Of a stretch of 20,615 nucleotides of DNA, positions 5,100-11,943 are shown piece by piece. The stretch lies in IMG/VR virus record IMGVR_UViG_3300024520_000588, positions 1 to 20,615 of that record; one strand, 5' to 3'. The position numbers were made by a program, and so were the translations under genes. Positions within the stretch are counted from its first letter, which is position 1. Each line of letters opens with the position of its first letter. The notes under the pieces were generated by a model. It worked only from the letters and a program-made list of their open reading frames with translations, was not told where the DNA came from and searched no databases. This DNA is from a virus.

Positions 5100-5138
5100 T
5101 GTACAGGGGGTGTACAACACGTGTACACACAATGTACA
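5100..5138. promoter_or_regulatory. Four TGTACA palindromes with exact 11-bp period
   Basis: TGTACA occurs at 5100-5105, 5111-5116, 5122-5127 and 5133-5138, so the starts are 11 bp apart throughout. The bases between differ, so this is not a simple tandem duplication. One site per helical turn places proteins on the same face of DNA. A fifth TGTACA lies at 5382-5387. Confidence 0.85.
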
Positions 5139-5161
5139 AAGGTGGTGGGGTCAAATCGACA

Positions 5162-5176
5162 GTGTCAGATAGACAC
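5162..5176. promoter_or_regulatory. Inverted repeat GTGTC-N5-GACAC
   Basis: A perfect 5-bp dyad around AGATA, followed by another GTGTGTC at 5178. It is a possible operator close to the TGTACA array. Confidence 0.35.
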
Positions 5177-5237
5177 GGTGTGTCAAAATCCCATACTGCC
5201 CTAGTGACTATTACAGCTCCGCGATTTTCAGAAATCG

Positions 5238-5267
5238 GAATTTTGAAATTTCAGATTTTCAAAATTC
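5238..5267. repeat. AT-rich 11-bp inverted repeat
   Basis: GAATTTTGAAA and its reverse complement flank an 8-base loop. The surrounding 60 bases (5222-5281) repeat ATTTTCA and GAATTTT words. Such DNA melts easily and could be an unwinding element, or it could form a hairpin in RNA. No T-run or GC-rich stem makes it a terminator. Confidence 0.55.
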
Positions 5268-5281
5268 AGAATTTTCAACAT

Positions 5282-5292
5282 CCGATGCCCGA
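5282..5292 (-). repeat. CCGATGCCCGA motif
   Basis: This is the inverse of the TCGGGCATCGG at 558-568. It is followed by GATGCTTGTAT and then CAAGATCCAT, words that also occur in the repeats at 474-561, so a longer relationship between the two gaps is likely. Confidence 0.6.
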
Positions 5293-5440
5293 TGCTTGTA
5301 TCCAAGATCCATTCCCCGTGACTCAAGATCCGTGCACCATTACACATATCCCCTCACGTGCGCGCGATCATTAATCTTACGTGTACACGCGGGTACGATC
5401 CTGCATGGATCTGTTTCAGAAAGTATTTGATATTTTCTAC

Positions 5441-5469
5441 TTTACTTTTATTTCAAAGGAGCGTATTAT
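5441..5469 (+). promoter_or_regulatory. Candidate promoter for the rightward operon
   Basis: TTTACT (5441-5446) and TATTAT (5464-5469) are 17 bp apart, an acceptable fit to bacterial -35 and -10 boxes. The -10 overlaps GGAGCGTATTAT, which resembles the 14-bp elements of the leftward cluster. A transcript would have a leader of about 60 bases containing CCCGA/TCGGG arms (5482-5498). Confidence 0.4.
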
Positions 5470-5535
5470 AAAGTGGACGCACCCGATTAAGTTTCGGGAC
5501 ACAGTTTCAAGATCCTTCACGATCCAGGAACGAAA

Positions 5536-6156
5536 ATGAGTGAGAATAAATTCGAGCGATGCAAGGATGATGACGATCCGGATCGTTGCCAAGGGGTGAC
5601 GGGTAAGGGTCAATGCATCTACAAGGCTATGGAGAAGTCAACCTTCTGCCCCATGCATGGGGGCAATCGTGCAGGTAACGAAGCAGACCGAATCGAGCTT
5701 CGTAATATACGGCTCTCTCGTGCCAAGTGGATGACCCGAGCCAAGGAGCTTGCAGACTCCGAAGGGATCACGAGTCTCCGCGATGAAATCGCCATTTGTC
5801 GTTTGATGCTTGAAGAGAAGTTGGAGGGTTGTAAAGGCCCGGCCGATCTTATGCTTGCATCGCCCATGATCTCCGAATGGGTCATGAAGATCGAAAAGCT
5901 TGTCTGCTCAGCCCACCGTCTTGAATCAAGTCTCGGGCAGCTTCTCGACAAGGCTGCTGTCGTACAACTAACGGGCGAGTTGATCGCCGTGATCAGCGAT
6001 GGTCTCGACGGAGTAATGGACAAGTTGATCGAAGAGCTTGGACCCGAACACGAGGATACAATTCGCAATGCCATAACAGAAGATGTTGTGGACCAAATTT
6101 GCGAAAAGGTTACACAAACAACTGTTGAGGCAGGGAGGCAGAGTAATGACCAGTAA
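5536..6156 (+). CDS. Zinc-knuckle (C-C-C-H, HGG motif) protein, possible small terminase
   Basis: ATG 5536 follows AGGA with a six-base spacer. Residues 18-43 contain C-x8-C-x10-C-x2-H-G-G (C18, C27, C38, H41). This matches a short zinc-knuckle seen at the N-terminus of many phage proteins (G-x-x-C..C..HGG), several of them annotated as small terminase subunits. After the knuckle come a basic helix (RNIRLSRAKWMTRAKELAD) and an acidic helical body (about residues 75-200). A C-terminal segment resembles an oligomerisation domain (LIAVISDGLDGVMDKLIEELG). It is the first gene of the rightward operon. A small terminase normally lies next to the large one, which here is 6 kb away, so a DNA-binding regulatory role is equally possible. 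Confidence 0.6.
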   Translation: MSENKFERCKDDDDPDRCQGVTGKGQCIYKAMEKSTFCPMHGGNRAGNEADRIELRNIRLSRAKWMTRAKELADSEGITSLRDEIAICRLMLEEKLEGCKGPADLMLASPMISEWVMKIEKLVCSAHRLESSLGQLLDKAAVVQLTGELIAVISDGLDGVMDKLIEELGPEHEDTIRNAITEDVVDQICEKVTQTTVEAGRQSNDQ

Positions 6157-6565
6157 TGTTTCGGACGCTGCAATCGTCCACCGCATGAAAGTGTATCGAC
6201 TTGTTCTTCCTGCATCAGGCGGGACTGCGCTTACCATTCACAAAGCGTGGTCTGATCGTATGCAAGGCGTATTTGGTGATCTCAACGCCGGCGTCAAGGA
6301 GATGGCACGTCTCTTCCCGTATATCGTTTCCTGGGAATTGACCGAAAATCTTCAGGAGATGACTGTCCAAGAAGAGGGACCGGCTGTTGGTGTCGATGAC
6401 ATGGGGATCTTGACAATTGCCGCAAATTTGGGTTTCAACCCACCCGTCAGCAACGAAGAAATGTTCCGTTGGAAGTTCAAGTCAACCGGAATCATCAGTA
6501 ATGTCAAGCTGGTACTTTTCCTGAATAACAGGAAAGTCAGCTGGGGCACCGAAGGAGCACTCTAA
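6146..6565 (+). CDS. Hypothetical protein (139 aa), probable virion or appendage protein
   Basis: The start is ATG 6146, with GGGAGG seven bases upstream. It overlaps the previous gene by 11 bp, which suggests coupled translation. The frame also extends upstream inside that gene, but without a ribosome site. The protein is mixed alpha/beta: VYRLVLPASGGTALTIHKAW near the start, a helix around GVKEMARLFPYIVSWEL, and a beta-rich end (NVKLVLFLNNRKVSWG). No family is recognised. Its stop overlaps the start of the long fibre-like gene by one base, so it could be that fibre's attachment partner; this is inference from position. Confidence 0.7.
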   Translation: MTSNVSDAAIVHRMKVYRLVLPASGGTALTIHKAWSDRMQGVFGDLNAGVKEMARLFPYIVSWELTENLQEMTVQEEGPAVGVDDMGILTIAANLGFNPPVSNEEMFRWKFKSTGIISNVKLVLFLNNRKVSWGTEGAL

Positions 6566-8625
6566 TGGGACTTAATAGTCAAGGACTCACAGCCAACAAT
6601 TCGTCAGCGGGTGTTGCACGTGCTGTCAGAGATCCGGACGAAGTATTACCCTTTGGCGATATTGTTGACGGCGAAGTCCTCATTCGCTCTGGCGACGAGA
6701 TCGTCAGTACGCCACCCGGCGGCGCTGTGGCGCACGATCTTGGTGGCGCATTACACAATGCTGACACCATTGCAGCTTTGAATGCCAAGATCAGTGACGC
6801 AACCCTGGACGATTCGGGTGACCCACGTGACCCGAATGCTCATTCTTTGGCAGGTGCTGAACACAATGCTGCAACACTTGCGGCTTTGAATGCCAAGATC
6901 AGTGATGCCAACCTGGACGATGCTGGTGACCCACGCGACCCGAATGCTCACAACCACACGCTTGCTGACATCACGGATGATGGTGCGCTCGCAGCCAAGG
7001 ATACCGTTGCAACGGGTGATATTGACAATGATGCTGTCGATAACACCAAAGCTGCCAACATGGCGACGGCCAGGATCAAAGGTCGAACAACGGCAGGAAC
7101 AGGTGACCCCGAAGATCTGACCGTTGCGCAAGTCGTTGCAATGCTTGCGCTTGGCAAAACGAAAGTCGTTACGCTCGGTGCTGGCAAGGATTTCACGTTC
7201 TTCAATGATGCTTTGGATGCGATCACCAACGATGCTCTCGCACAACGCGGTGTTATCCTCGCCTATGGGGATACGACAACTGATGCCGACGCCACGATCA
7301 TCAAGCCCACTGAAGTCCTGGGCATCTTCGGTGCGACGGGCAATGATCTCCCTGAAATTAATCTTGCAAATGAGGTCATATTCAAAGATCCGGGTGCCGA
7401 CACCAAGTTTGCCTCCAATATTCGTTTCACAAACACCAAGCTCAAAACGGATGTCGGTGTCTTCCACATTGCACAACAAGGTCGGTATCTGTTTGAGAAT
7501 TGTCACCTCTCCACGGGAAGTGATTTTATCCGAACAGACCTTTCGGTCACCGGCATCAAGGTACGGATGCGGGATTGTGTACTCAAGACCGATGATGCTA
7601 CCGATGTCATAATCAATCACGGTGCCTTCACGACCGAAATGGTCTTGACGCTCGAAAACTGTACCGAAGATCCAACGTCAGCCGCAGGATTCCTCCTCAA
7701 GGGTCCGGGAACGACTGGGAAACAAACAGTACAGTTGAACCTTCAAAACACGAAAATCACGTCGCTTCGGTCACTCGGTTCGCCGGATATGCAGACGGTA
7801 ATCCACCGCGATACATTGTCGGAAGGCCCGCCGACCGCAGGTATTGATACGAATGCAACACTCCGAGGTCGTGTTTCTGACAAACCGACCAAGTTTACAT
7901 ATTTCTCAAGTTTCCAGGTTCTTTATGGCGAGGTGAATACCTTGTCAACTCTTCCTGATACACAAGGTCGAGGTTGGGTTACGATCTATGAGCAGATACT
8001 TCCCAGTGTTGCTTCACTCGGTTCAGCGGGTGTCAGTGGGCGTCTCATCGATGCTGAACTTTCCAACGAGTGGTATGCCATCATTCATGCCGTTGATGCC
8101 GAAGACAATTCTGTCGGTCCAGCGGGCTATTTTGTAAATGAAGCCCGCTTCAATGGCACGTACATCGCTGATCTTGAAGCATTTGGCTACACGCATTTCG
8201 CTTTGGTCGGTTGGGTGAGAAACAGCGGCGTGTCAACTCTTGTACCCTTCTTCAAGGAAGGTGATACTTACGAGTACGATACGCCTCGGACGAATCTTCA
8301 AGCACTCACGGGTGGTGCTGCGACGACCAAAACAGTCGTCGATCTTTCGGACTTTTGCCCGCCGGGAACAAAGTCTGTCATGCTTGGAGCCAATCTTGAT
8401 CCTGGTGGTAACGGGGACTATGCAGGTATTGCACGTGGTGACACGGTGTTGACAATTGTTTCACAATTTCCCAACCAAGTTGGTTGTCAAGATCAATTTG
8501 GTGCGGGCTATCAACGCCAGTATCTTGAAACACAGGTCGATGCAAGCCGACAGATTGCATACATCAACAATGATGCCAGCAATCTACTTGACTTGTTTGT
8601 TGTCGGCTGCAAAATAGGACTTTAA
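6565..8625 (+). CDS. Tail fibre / tailspike-like protein (686 aa)
   Basis: The ATG overlaps the preceding stop (TAATG), and GGAG lies seven bases upstream. The N-terminal 50 residues (LPFGDIVDGEVLIRSGD) probably anchor to the virion. Residues about 60-130 hold two 36-residue repeats (HNA-T-AALNAKISDA-LDD-GDPRDPNAH). NHTLADITDDGALAAKD and NMATARIKGRTTAGTGDPEDLT follow, the short collar-type repeats typical of trimeric fibres. From about 200 to 430 the sequence resembles a right-handed beta-helix (FTFFNDALDAI, FENCHLSTG, MRDCVLKTD, LENCTEDPT), as in pectate-lyase-like spikes. The C-terminal 250 residues are beta-rich and may bind receptor. No catalytic residues could be assigned. The following gene is a DUF4376-like assembly protein, supporting the call. 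Confidence 0.8.
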   Translation: MGLNSQGLTANNSSAGVARAVRDPDEVLPFGDIVDGEVLIRSGDEIVSTPPGGAVAHDLGGALHNADTIAALNAKISDATLDDSGDPRDPNAHSLAGAEHNAATLAALNAKISDANLDDAGDPRDPNAHNHTLADITDDGALAAKDTVATGDIDNDAVDNTKAANMATARIKGRTTAGTGDPEDLTVAQVVAMLALGKTKVVTLGAGKDFTFFNDALDAITNDALAQRGVILAYGDTTTDADATIIKPTEVLGIFGATGNDLPEINLANEVIFKDPGADTKFASNIRFTNTKLKTDVGVFHIAQQGRYLFENCHLSTGSDFIRTDLSVTGIKVRMRDCVLKTDDATDVIINHGAFTTEMVLTLENCTEDPTSAAGFLLKGPGTTGKQTVQLNLQNTKITSLRSLGSPDMQTVIHRDTLSEGPPTAGIDTNATLRGRVSDKPTKFTYFSSFQVLYGEVNTLSTLPDTQGRGWVTIYEQILPSVASLGSAGVSGRLIDAELSNEWYAIIHAVDAEDNSVGPAGYFVNEARFNGTYIADLEAFGYTHFALVGWVRNSGVSTLVPFFKEGDTYEYDTPRTNLQALTGGAATTKTVVDLSDFCPPGTKSVMLGANLDPGGNGDYAGIARGDTVLTIVSQFPNQVGCQDQFGAGYQRQYLETQVDASRQIAYINNDASNLLDLFVVGCKIGL
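6754..6951 (+). repeat. Two tandem 108-bp coding repeats in the fibre gene
   Basis: The unit beginning CACAATGCTG at 6754 recurs at 6862, encoding two 36-residue repeats with the same NAKISDA and GDPRDPNAH segments. Most differences are at synonymous or conservative positions. The copies could recombine to change fibre length. Confidence 0.85.
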
Positions 8626-8635
8626 GGGGTAAATC

Positions 8636-9199
8636 ATGAGTCAGAATGGTGTGATTGAAACAGCAACTGGCGATCTACTCCGGTGTGGGTTCGCTGATTT
8701 CGAAAACGATGGGACATTTGATGGTGGGACCGAATCCTATCGAACAGATGTTCCTGTCCCTGCGAATACACGAAACTGCCGTGACGACGATGACAAGTAT
8801 CACCAATGGGATGGCGATGCTTGGCAACTTGTTTCTTTGTCACTTGGCAATCAAAAGTCTGACAAGATTACAGCAATTGATGTACAAACAATGGTCTTGA
8901 TCGCGGGTGGTTACACCTACGATGCCAAGCAATTCTCACTTTCGGCACTGGCTCAGGTCAGTTTGGTCGGCCTCCACAGTCGTGCACAAGCAAACGCGGG
9001 GTTGGCATACCCGATTCATGTTTCAACAATTGCCGACGAGGACTATTCACTCGCGGATCTTGCAGCCATTGAAGGTCTTTACAATGCGGCTTTTGATCGT
9101 GTCCGTGTTATCAAGGAAGCAGGAACATCACTGAAACAAGACATCAACGACGCTGCTGACCAAGCGGTGCTTGATGCCGTTGTGGACAACCGAGCGTAA
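8636..9199 (+). CDS. DUF4376-like tail fibre assembly protein (187 aa)
   Basis: ATG 8636 has AAGGGG six bases upstream. The C-terminal half (from about residue 90) follows the DUF4376 pattern. TYDAKQFSLSALAQVSLVGLHSRAQ matches the G-x-x-F-x-x-S-x-x-A-Q segment. AYPIHVSTIADEDYSLADLAAIEGLYNAAFDRV matches the substrate-like middle. LKQDINDAADQAVLDAV is the closing helix with Lys-x-x-Ile-x-x-Ala. Members occur at the end of fibre genes or directly after them and act in fibre attachment or assembly. The N-terminal 80 residues are acidic (FENDGTFDGG, DDDDKYHQWDGD) and could bind calcium or contact the fibre. Confidence 0.7.
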   Translation: MSQNGVIETATGDLLRCGFADFENDGTFDGGTESYRTDVPVPANTRNCRDDDDKYHQWDGDAWQLVSLSLGNQKSDKITAIDVQTMVLIAGGYTYDAKQFSLSALAQVSLVGLHSRAQANAGLAYPIHVSTIADEDYSLADLAAIEGLYNAAFDRVRVIKEAGTSLKQDINDAADQAVLDAVVDNRA

Positions 9200-9211
9200 G
9201 GAAACGCATGA

Positions 9212-9616
9212 ATGAACGGACTGACATATATCTTGCTGGCGGAAGGCGCGCCGATAAGCAAGGAAGTTCTCGAAGAAAGCGGTTCAACGATCCTGAACCA
9301 AGCCGGTGCTGTCGGCGCGATGTTACTGATTGGTGTGGCAGTCGTCGTACCAGTGATGTGGTGGATCTTGCGCAATTTTCGGAGGGTGAATGACAAGCAG
9401 CGTGAGGATTACGAGTCTGACAAGGCTGAAACAGCTAAAAGGAACGCTGCAATTTTCGCAAAATACATGGATCTTAACGAGAAGTGTAACGATAAAAGGG
9501 CTAAAACAGCCGAAGACGCGACACGCGCAATTACTATGGTCATGACGAAAGTGGATGGGTACGTCGAGACGCAAAACAAGCTGTTGGAGAAGATGAATGG
9601 CAACTCCGATGACTGA
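9212..9616 (+). CDS. Single-TM protein with long charged helix (134 aa)
   Basis: ATG 9212 is preceded by AGGA nine bases upstream; the ATG at 9208 is in another frame. One membrane span is evident at about residues 33-53 (AVGAMLLIGVAVVVPVMWWIL), followed by RNFRR, which by the positive-inside rule puts the C-terminus in the cytoplasm. Residues 60-130 are highly charged and helical (DKQREDYESDKAETAKRNAA, KCNDKRAKTAEDATRAI), probably a coiled coil. The layout resembles several phage membrane proteins near lysis or appendage genes, and a holin or holin-partner role is possible. No endolysin is in the window. I do not recognise the family. Confidence 0.65.
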   Translation: MNGLTYILLAEGAPISKEVLEESGSTILNQAGAVGAMLLIGVAVVVPVMWWILRNFRRVNDKQREDYESDKAETAKRNAAIFAKYMDLNEKCNDKRAKTAEDATRAITMVMTKVDGYVETQNKLLEKMNGNSDD

Positions 9617-9821
9617 AGACGAAAAGACGCAGACCATCGATCTGTGTGACATCCAAGTGATGCTTGCTGAGCATGGGCTGCAAGCGATGGAAAACAACGA
9701 TGAGAAAGCACGTGAAGCCGAAGCAGAAATGCGAACAACGGCAGCGACGATCTACCTTGACGACAAGTTGGACAAGAAGATCGAAGACTCAGGAAGGACG
9801 ATCCGTGCTACCAAATTCTAA
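9597..9821 (+). CDS. Hypothetical protein (74 aa), helical
   Basis: ATG 9597 has GGAG seven bases upstream inside the previous gene, which it overlaps by 20 bp. The protein is almost wholly helical and acidic (DIQVMLAEHGLQAMENNDEKAREAEAEM) and ends with a basic segment (KLDKKIEDSGRTIRATKF). A second possible start is the ATG at 9609. No family is recognised. The tight overlaps on both sides suggest that this gene, the membrane protein before it and the small protein after it are made in a fixed ratio. Confidence 0.6.
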   Translation: MATPMTEDEKTQTIDLCDIQVMLAEHGLQAMENNDEKAREAEAEMRTTAATIYLDDKLDKKIEDSGRTIRATKF

Positions 9822-10089
9822 TCATTTCTTCCCGTTTGGCTCGATTGAGTCAGATGTTTCGACGCTTGTGGCACGATCTGAAGAGGTGTCTTTGGGTGTG
9901 GTATCAGACGGTACCTCTCTTAAAGTTACTTCAAACAGGAGTAGGCTTGATATCGTTTCGGATGATCCACGGGTGAAGATCAAAGAACGTCCGGACGAAG
10001 CACAACCGGGTGCCGTTGCAGGGTCTTTGATTGGTGATCCTGGTGACAATCTTGTTGACGACGCTGGAAACAAACTGGTGAGTGTCTAA
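9805..10089 (+). CDS. Small hypothetical protein (94 aa), probable appendage component
   Basis: The start is GTG 9805, with AGGAAGGA six bases upstream, overlapping the previous gene by 17 bp. The N-terminus (NHFFPFGSIESDVSTLVARSEE) resembles the start of the long fibre at 6565 (VLPFGDIVDGEVLIRSGDE), so the two may share an attachment region. The end is Asp/Gly-rich (IGDPGDNLVDDAGNKLVSV). It has no membrane span or signal. Its stop overlaps the next fibre-like gene by one base. Confidence 0.6.
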   Translation: MLPNSNHFFPFGSIESDVSTLVARSEEVSLGVVSDGTSLKVTSNRSRLDIVSDDPRVKIKERPDEAQPGAVAGSLIGDPGDNLVDDAGNKLVSV

Positions 10090-10850
10090 TGGCTGACAGA
10101 GAATTCAGAGATCTACCCGGTGACCCGACACCTGACGGTGGCGTCTTGATCCCGCATCAAGTTGCTACCGGCGGGCCTGGTTCTACCCGGACATCAACTC
10201 TGATGGCTCTTGTAGCATCTGTCCCGCCTAAGTCACATAACCACAATCTATCACAGGTAACAGATGCAGGAACGGCAGCAGCCAAGAATGTCCCTGCTGT
10301 TGGCAATGCCACAGTATCGCAGGTTGTTTTGGGATCGGATACTCGACTTACTGATGCGCGTACACCTACAGCGCACGGCCATGTCCTTGCTGACATCAGC
10401 AATGCGGGGACAGCCGCCGCCAAGAATGTCCCCGCAGGAGGCGATGCCGCTGCGGGTGAAGTCGTCCAGGGTAATGATTCTCGACTCATTAATAAGAGAC
10501 AACCCGCCAATAATGCGGATCTTAATGGGCATCGTGAGGCTCTTGATGTTCAAACAGGTGTGACAGGTGCCACAGCACTTGATCTTGACGGTCAGAATAC
10601 TTTTGATCTCACGATCGTAGGCAATACAACGATCACATTCTCCAACATCCCTGCTGGCAAACGAATTCAAGCCACACTGATCGTACGTCAAGGCGCTGGT
10701 GCACCAAATACTCTTGCGATCACCGGAGCCAAGTGGGACCAAAATACACCACCCACATTGAGTATCGGTGTTGGTGACATTGATATCATTGATGTCATGA
10801 TCATTGATGGTGAGATCTTTGCCTTCTTCGCAGGGGAGGCAATGGCATGA
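10089..10850 (+). CDS. Short tail fibre-like protein with collar repeats (253 aa)
   Basis: ATG 10089 overlaps the previous stop (TAATG). Residues 48-140 consist of phage fibre repeats: LSQVTDAGTAAAKNVPAVGN, VVLGSDTRLTDARTPTAHGH, VLADISNAGTAAAKNVPAGG, VVQGNDSRLINKRQPAN. This G-x-D-x-R-L-x-x-x-R signature is common in trimeric fibres and collars. The C-terminal 90 residues form a beta-rich domain (FDLTIVGNTTITFSNIPAGKR, then ATLIVRQGAGAPNTLAITG), a layout common for fibre tips. The N-terminus (PDGGVLIPHQVATGG) loosely matches the anchor of the longer fibre. It overlaps the next gene by 4 bp. Confidence 0.75.
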   Translation: MADREFRDLPGDPTPDGGVLIPHQVATGGPGSTRTSTLMALVASVPPKSHNHNLSQVTDAGTAAAKNVPAVGNATVSQVVLGSDTRLTDARTPTAHGHVLADISNAGTAAAKNVPAGGDAAAGEVVQGNDSRLINKRQPANNADLNGHREALDVQTGVTGATALDLDGQNTFDLTIVGNTTITFSNIPAGKRIQATLIVRQGAGAPNTLAITGAKWDQNTPPTLSIGVGDIDIIDVMIIDGEIFAFFAGEAMA

Positions 10851-11572
10851 ATAGTCTCCTAATGGCTGCCTCCAAGAAACGTGTTGCCAGTGTTGGCGCA
10901 AGTGTATTCTATGGCCCTGATTGTTGGCGTGTACGTGGTCCAGGAAAAGCAATCCTGCTTAACCCGGATGCGCTCATAATCAACGGTGCAACCGATTTGA
11001 ATACTGACAACGGCTATCTTTATTGGACAGCAGTACGCGCCAACTTTGATGTCTTTTTCTACAAGGATGCTGCTAAAACGCAACTTGTACTCCATGGAAA
11101 TGGATCACGAGATCCAATACTTGTTGGACAAAATGGTAGTGGGTTGTCTGGGAGTCTTCATTATGCCACCAATGGTGGTGCGGGTGATCCTAGCAACATC
11201 GTTCGCAGTTCAGCCGCACCAGAAGGGCAAACTGTTGTTGGCTATGGTCCACCGTATACGATCTTTGATCCAGGCGGCTTCATCAATCCCTCTAATCTGG
11301 TAATCAATGGGCTTGTTTGTAAGAATTCTGACAACGGTAAGCTCCTTGTATCTTTGATTGATTTTGGTGGTGGATTCATTTTTGTTGATTTCTCCGACGC
11401 ATGGGACAATTTTGTTCCTGCGGGTTTTGCATTCGGAAATACACCTGGGATCTTGTCTATTGGGCCTCAAGGAGCACCGCCGCCGCCACAACTCACAAGC
11501 GGAACAATTGAAATCTTGCTACCGGGACCCGCGTCTGGACTGTCGATCACTGGAACACCAATCTTTGGATAG
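10847..11572 (+). CDS. Hypothetical appendage protein with internal duplication (241 aa)
   Basis: ATG 10847 overlaps the previous stop (ATGA), and GGAGG lies seven bases upstream; an alternative start is ATG 10862. Two segments resemble each other. LIINGATDLNTDNGYLYWTA followed by FDVFFYKDA (about residues 43-75) parallels LVINGLVCKNSDNGKLLVSL followed by FIFVDFSDA (about 149-185). Between and after them are Gly/Pro/Ser-rich stretches, including GPQGAPPPPQL near the end. The duplicated beta-rich units suggest a tandem sandwich domain on a tail tip or fibre. No family is recognised. Confidence 0.65.
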   Translation: MNSLLMAASKKRVASVGASVFYGPDCWRVRGPGKAILLNPDALIINGATDLNTDNGYLYWTAVRANFDVFFYKDAAKTQLVLHGNGSRDPILVGQNGSGLSGSLHYATNGGAGDPSNIVRSSAAPEGQTVVGYGPPYTIFDPGGFINPSNLVINGLVCKNSDNGKLLVSLIDFGGGFIFVDFSDAWDNFVPAGFAFGNTPGILSIGPQGAPPPPQLTSGTIEILLPGPASGLSITGTPIFG

Positions 11573-11583
11573 GGAAGCCTAAG

Positions 11584-11943
11584 ATGTCACTAGAACTGAT
11601 AAGAGGCAACCAGATCACTTTTGTTCTTGAGTGTCGTCGTGGTGACGACCGTGAGCAGAATCTTGGGCTTGCGCTTGAGATCAAGGTTGCACTTAAGGAG
11701 ACAGGGAAAGCCGAAGGTGATGCAGCGGATATCGAACTCACATCACCCGACGCGAAGATCCAAGTTGATTCTCCGGAGATTGGTTTCTTGACAGTCACTT
11801 TTGACTCTGATGACACAGGGGTCTTGGTTCTTAACGATCTTCTTGACCTTGCTGCGCAAGCGAAGTTTGCAGCAGACAACTTTGTGGAGTGGAACGAACC
11901 CCGAGCCGTGAAGGTTGTGAGGCAGATCATTGCTAATGCATAA
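11584..11943 (+). CDS. Hypothetical protein (119 aa), probable virion protein
   Basis: ATG 11584 follows AGGGAAGCC. The sequence looks like a beta-sandwich: SLELIRGNQITFVLECRRG, LALEIKVALKETG, KIQVDSPEIGFLTVTFDSDDTGVL. A helix follows near the end (LLDLAAQAKFAADNFVEW). The pattern of an N-terminal strand with a charged turn, then D-T-G-x-L, recalls small phage structural proteins that cap fibres or baseplates, but I cannot name the family. Its end overlaps the possible start of the terminase gene. Confidence 0.65.
   Translation: MSLELIRGNQITFVLECRRGDDREQNLGLALEIKVALKETGKAEGDAADIELTSPDAKIQVDSPEIGFLTVTFDSDDTGVLVLNDLLDLAAQAKFAADNFVEWNEPRAVKVVRQIIANA

Larger units (their letters stand above)
4698..5535. 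other. Divergent control region / candidate origin
   Basis: No gene is supported on either strand for about 840 bases. The region separates the leftward cluster from the rightward late genes. It contains five TGTAACCYGTTG-like motifs (4701-5037), a tandem 25-bp repeat (4777-4837), a TATACTA/TAGTATA inverted repeat (4857-4876), CCGATNCCCGA motifs (5045 and 5282), four TGTACA palindromes 11 bp apart (5100-5138) with a fifth at 5382, and a GTGTC/GACAC inverted repeat (5162-5176). An AT-rich stretch with an 11-bp inverted repeat (5238-5267) and a promoter-like element (5441-5469) complete it. Iterons, AT-rich DNA and phased sites together are what phage origins and switch regions contain, but no single element proves which it is. 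Confidence 0.6.

Noticed and set aside
474-5292. CRISPR array
   Set aside because: The repeats are short, of several families, in both orientations and irregularly spaced. There are no uniform spacers, and no cas genes are present.
5132-5374. An 80-codon + strand open frame in the control region
   Set aside because: It starts within the TGTACA array, covers the AT-rich inverted repeat and the dispersed motifs, and lacks a ribosome site.
6751-7620. A 289-residue - strand open frame inside the fibre gene
   Set aside because: It lies wholly inside the fibre gene, is rich in I, R and C, has no ribosome site and shows no domain.
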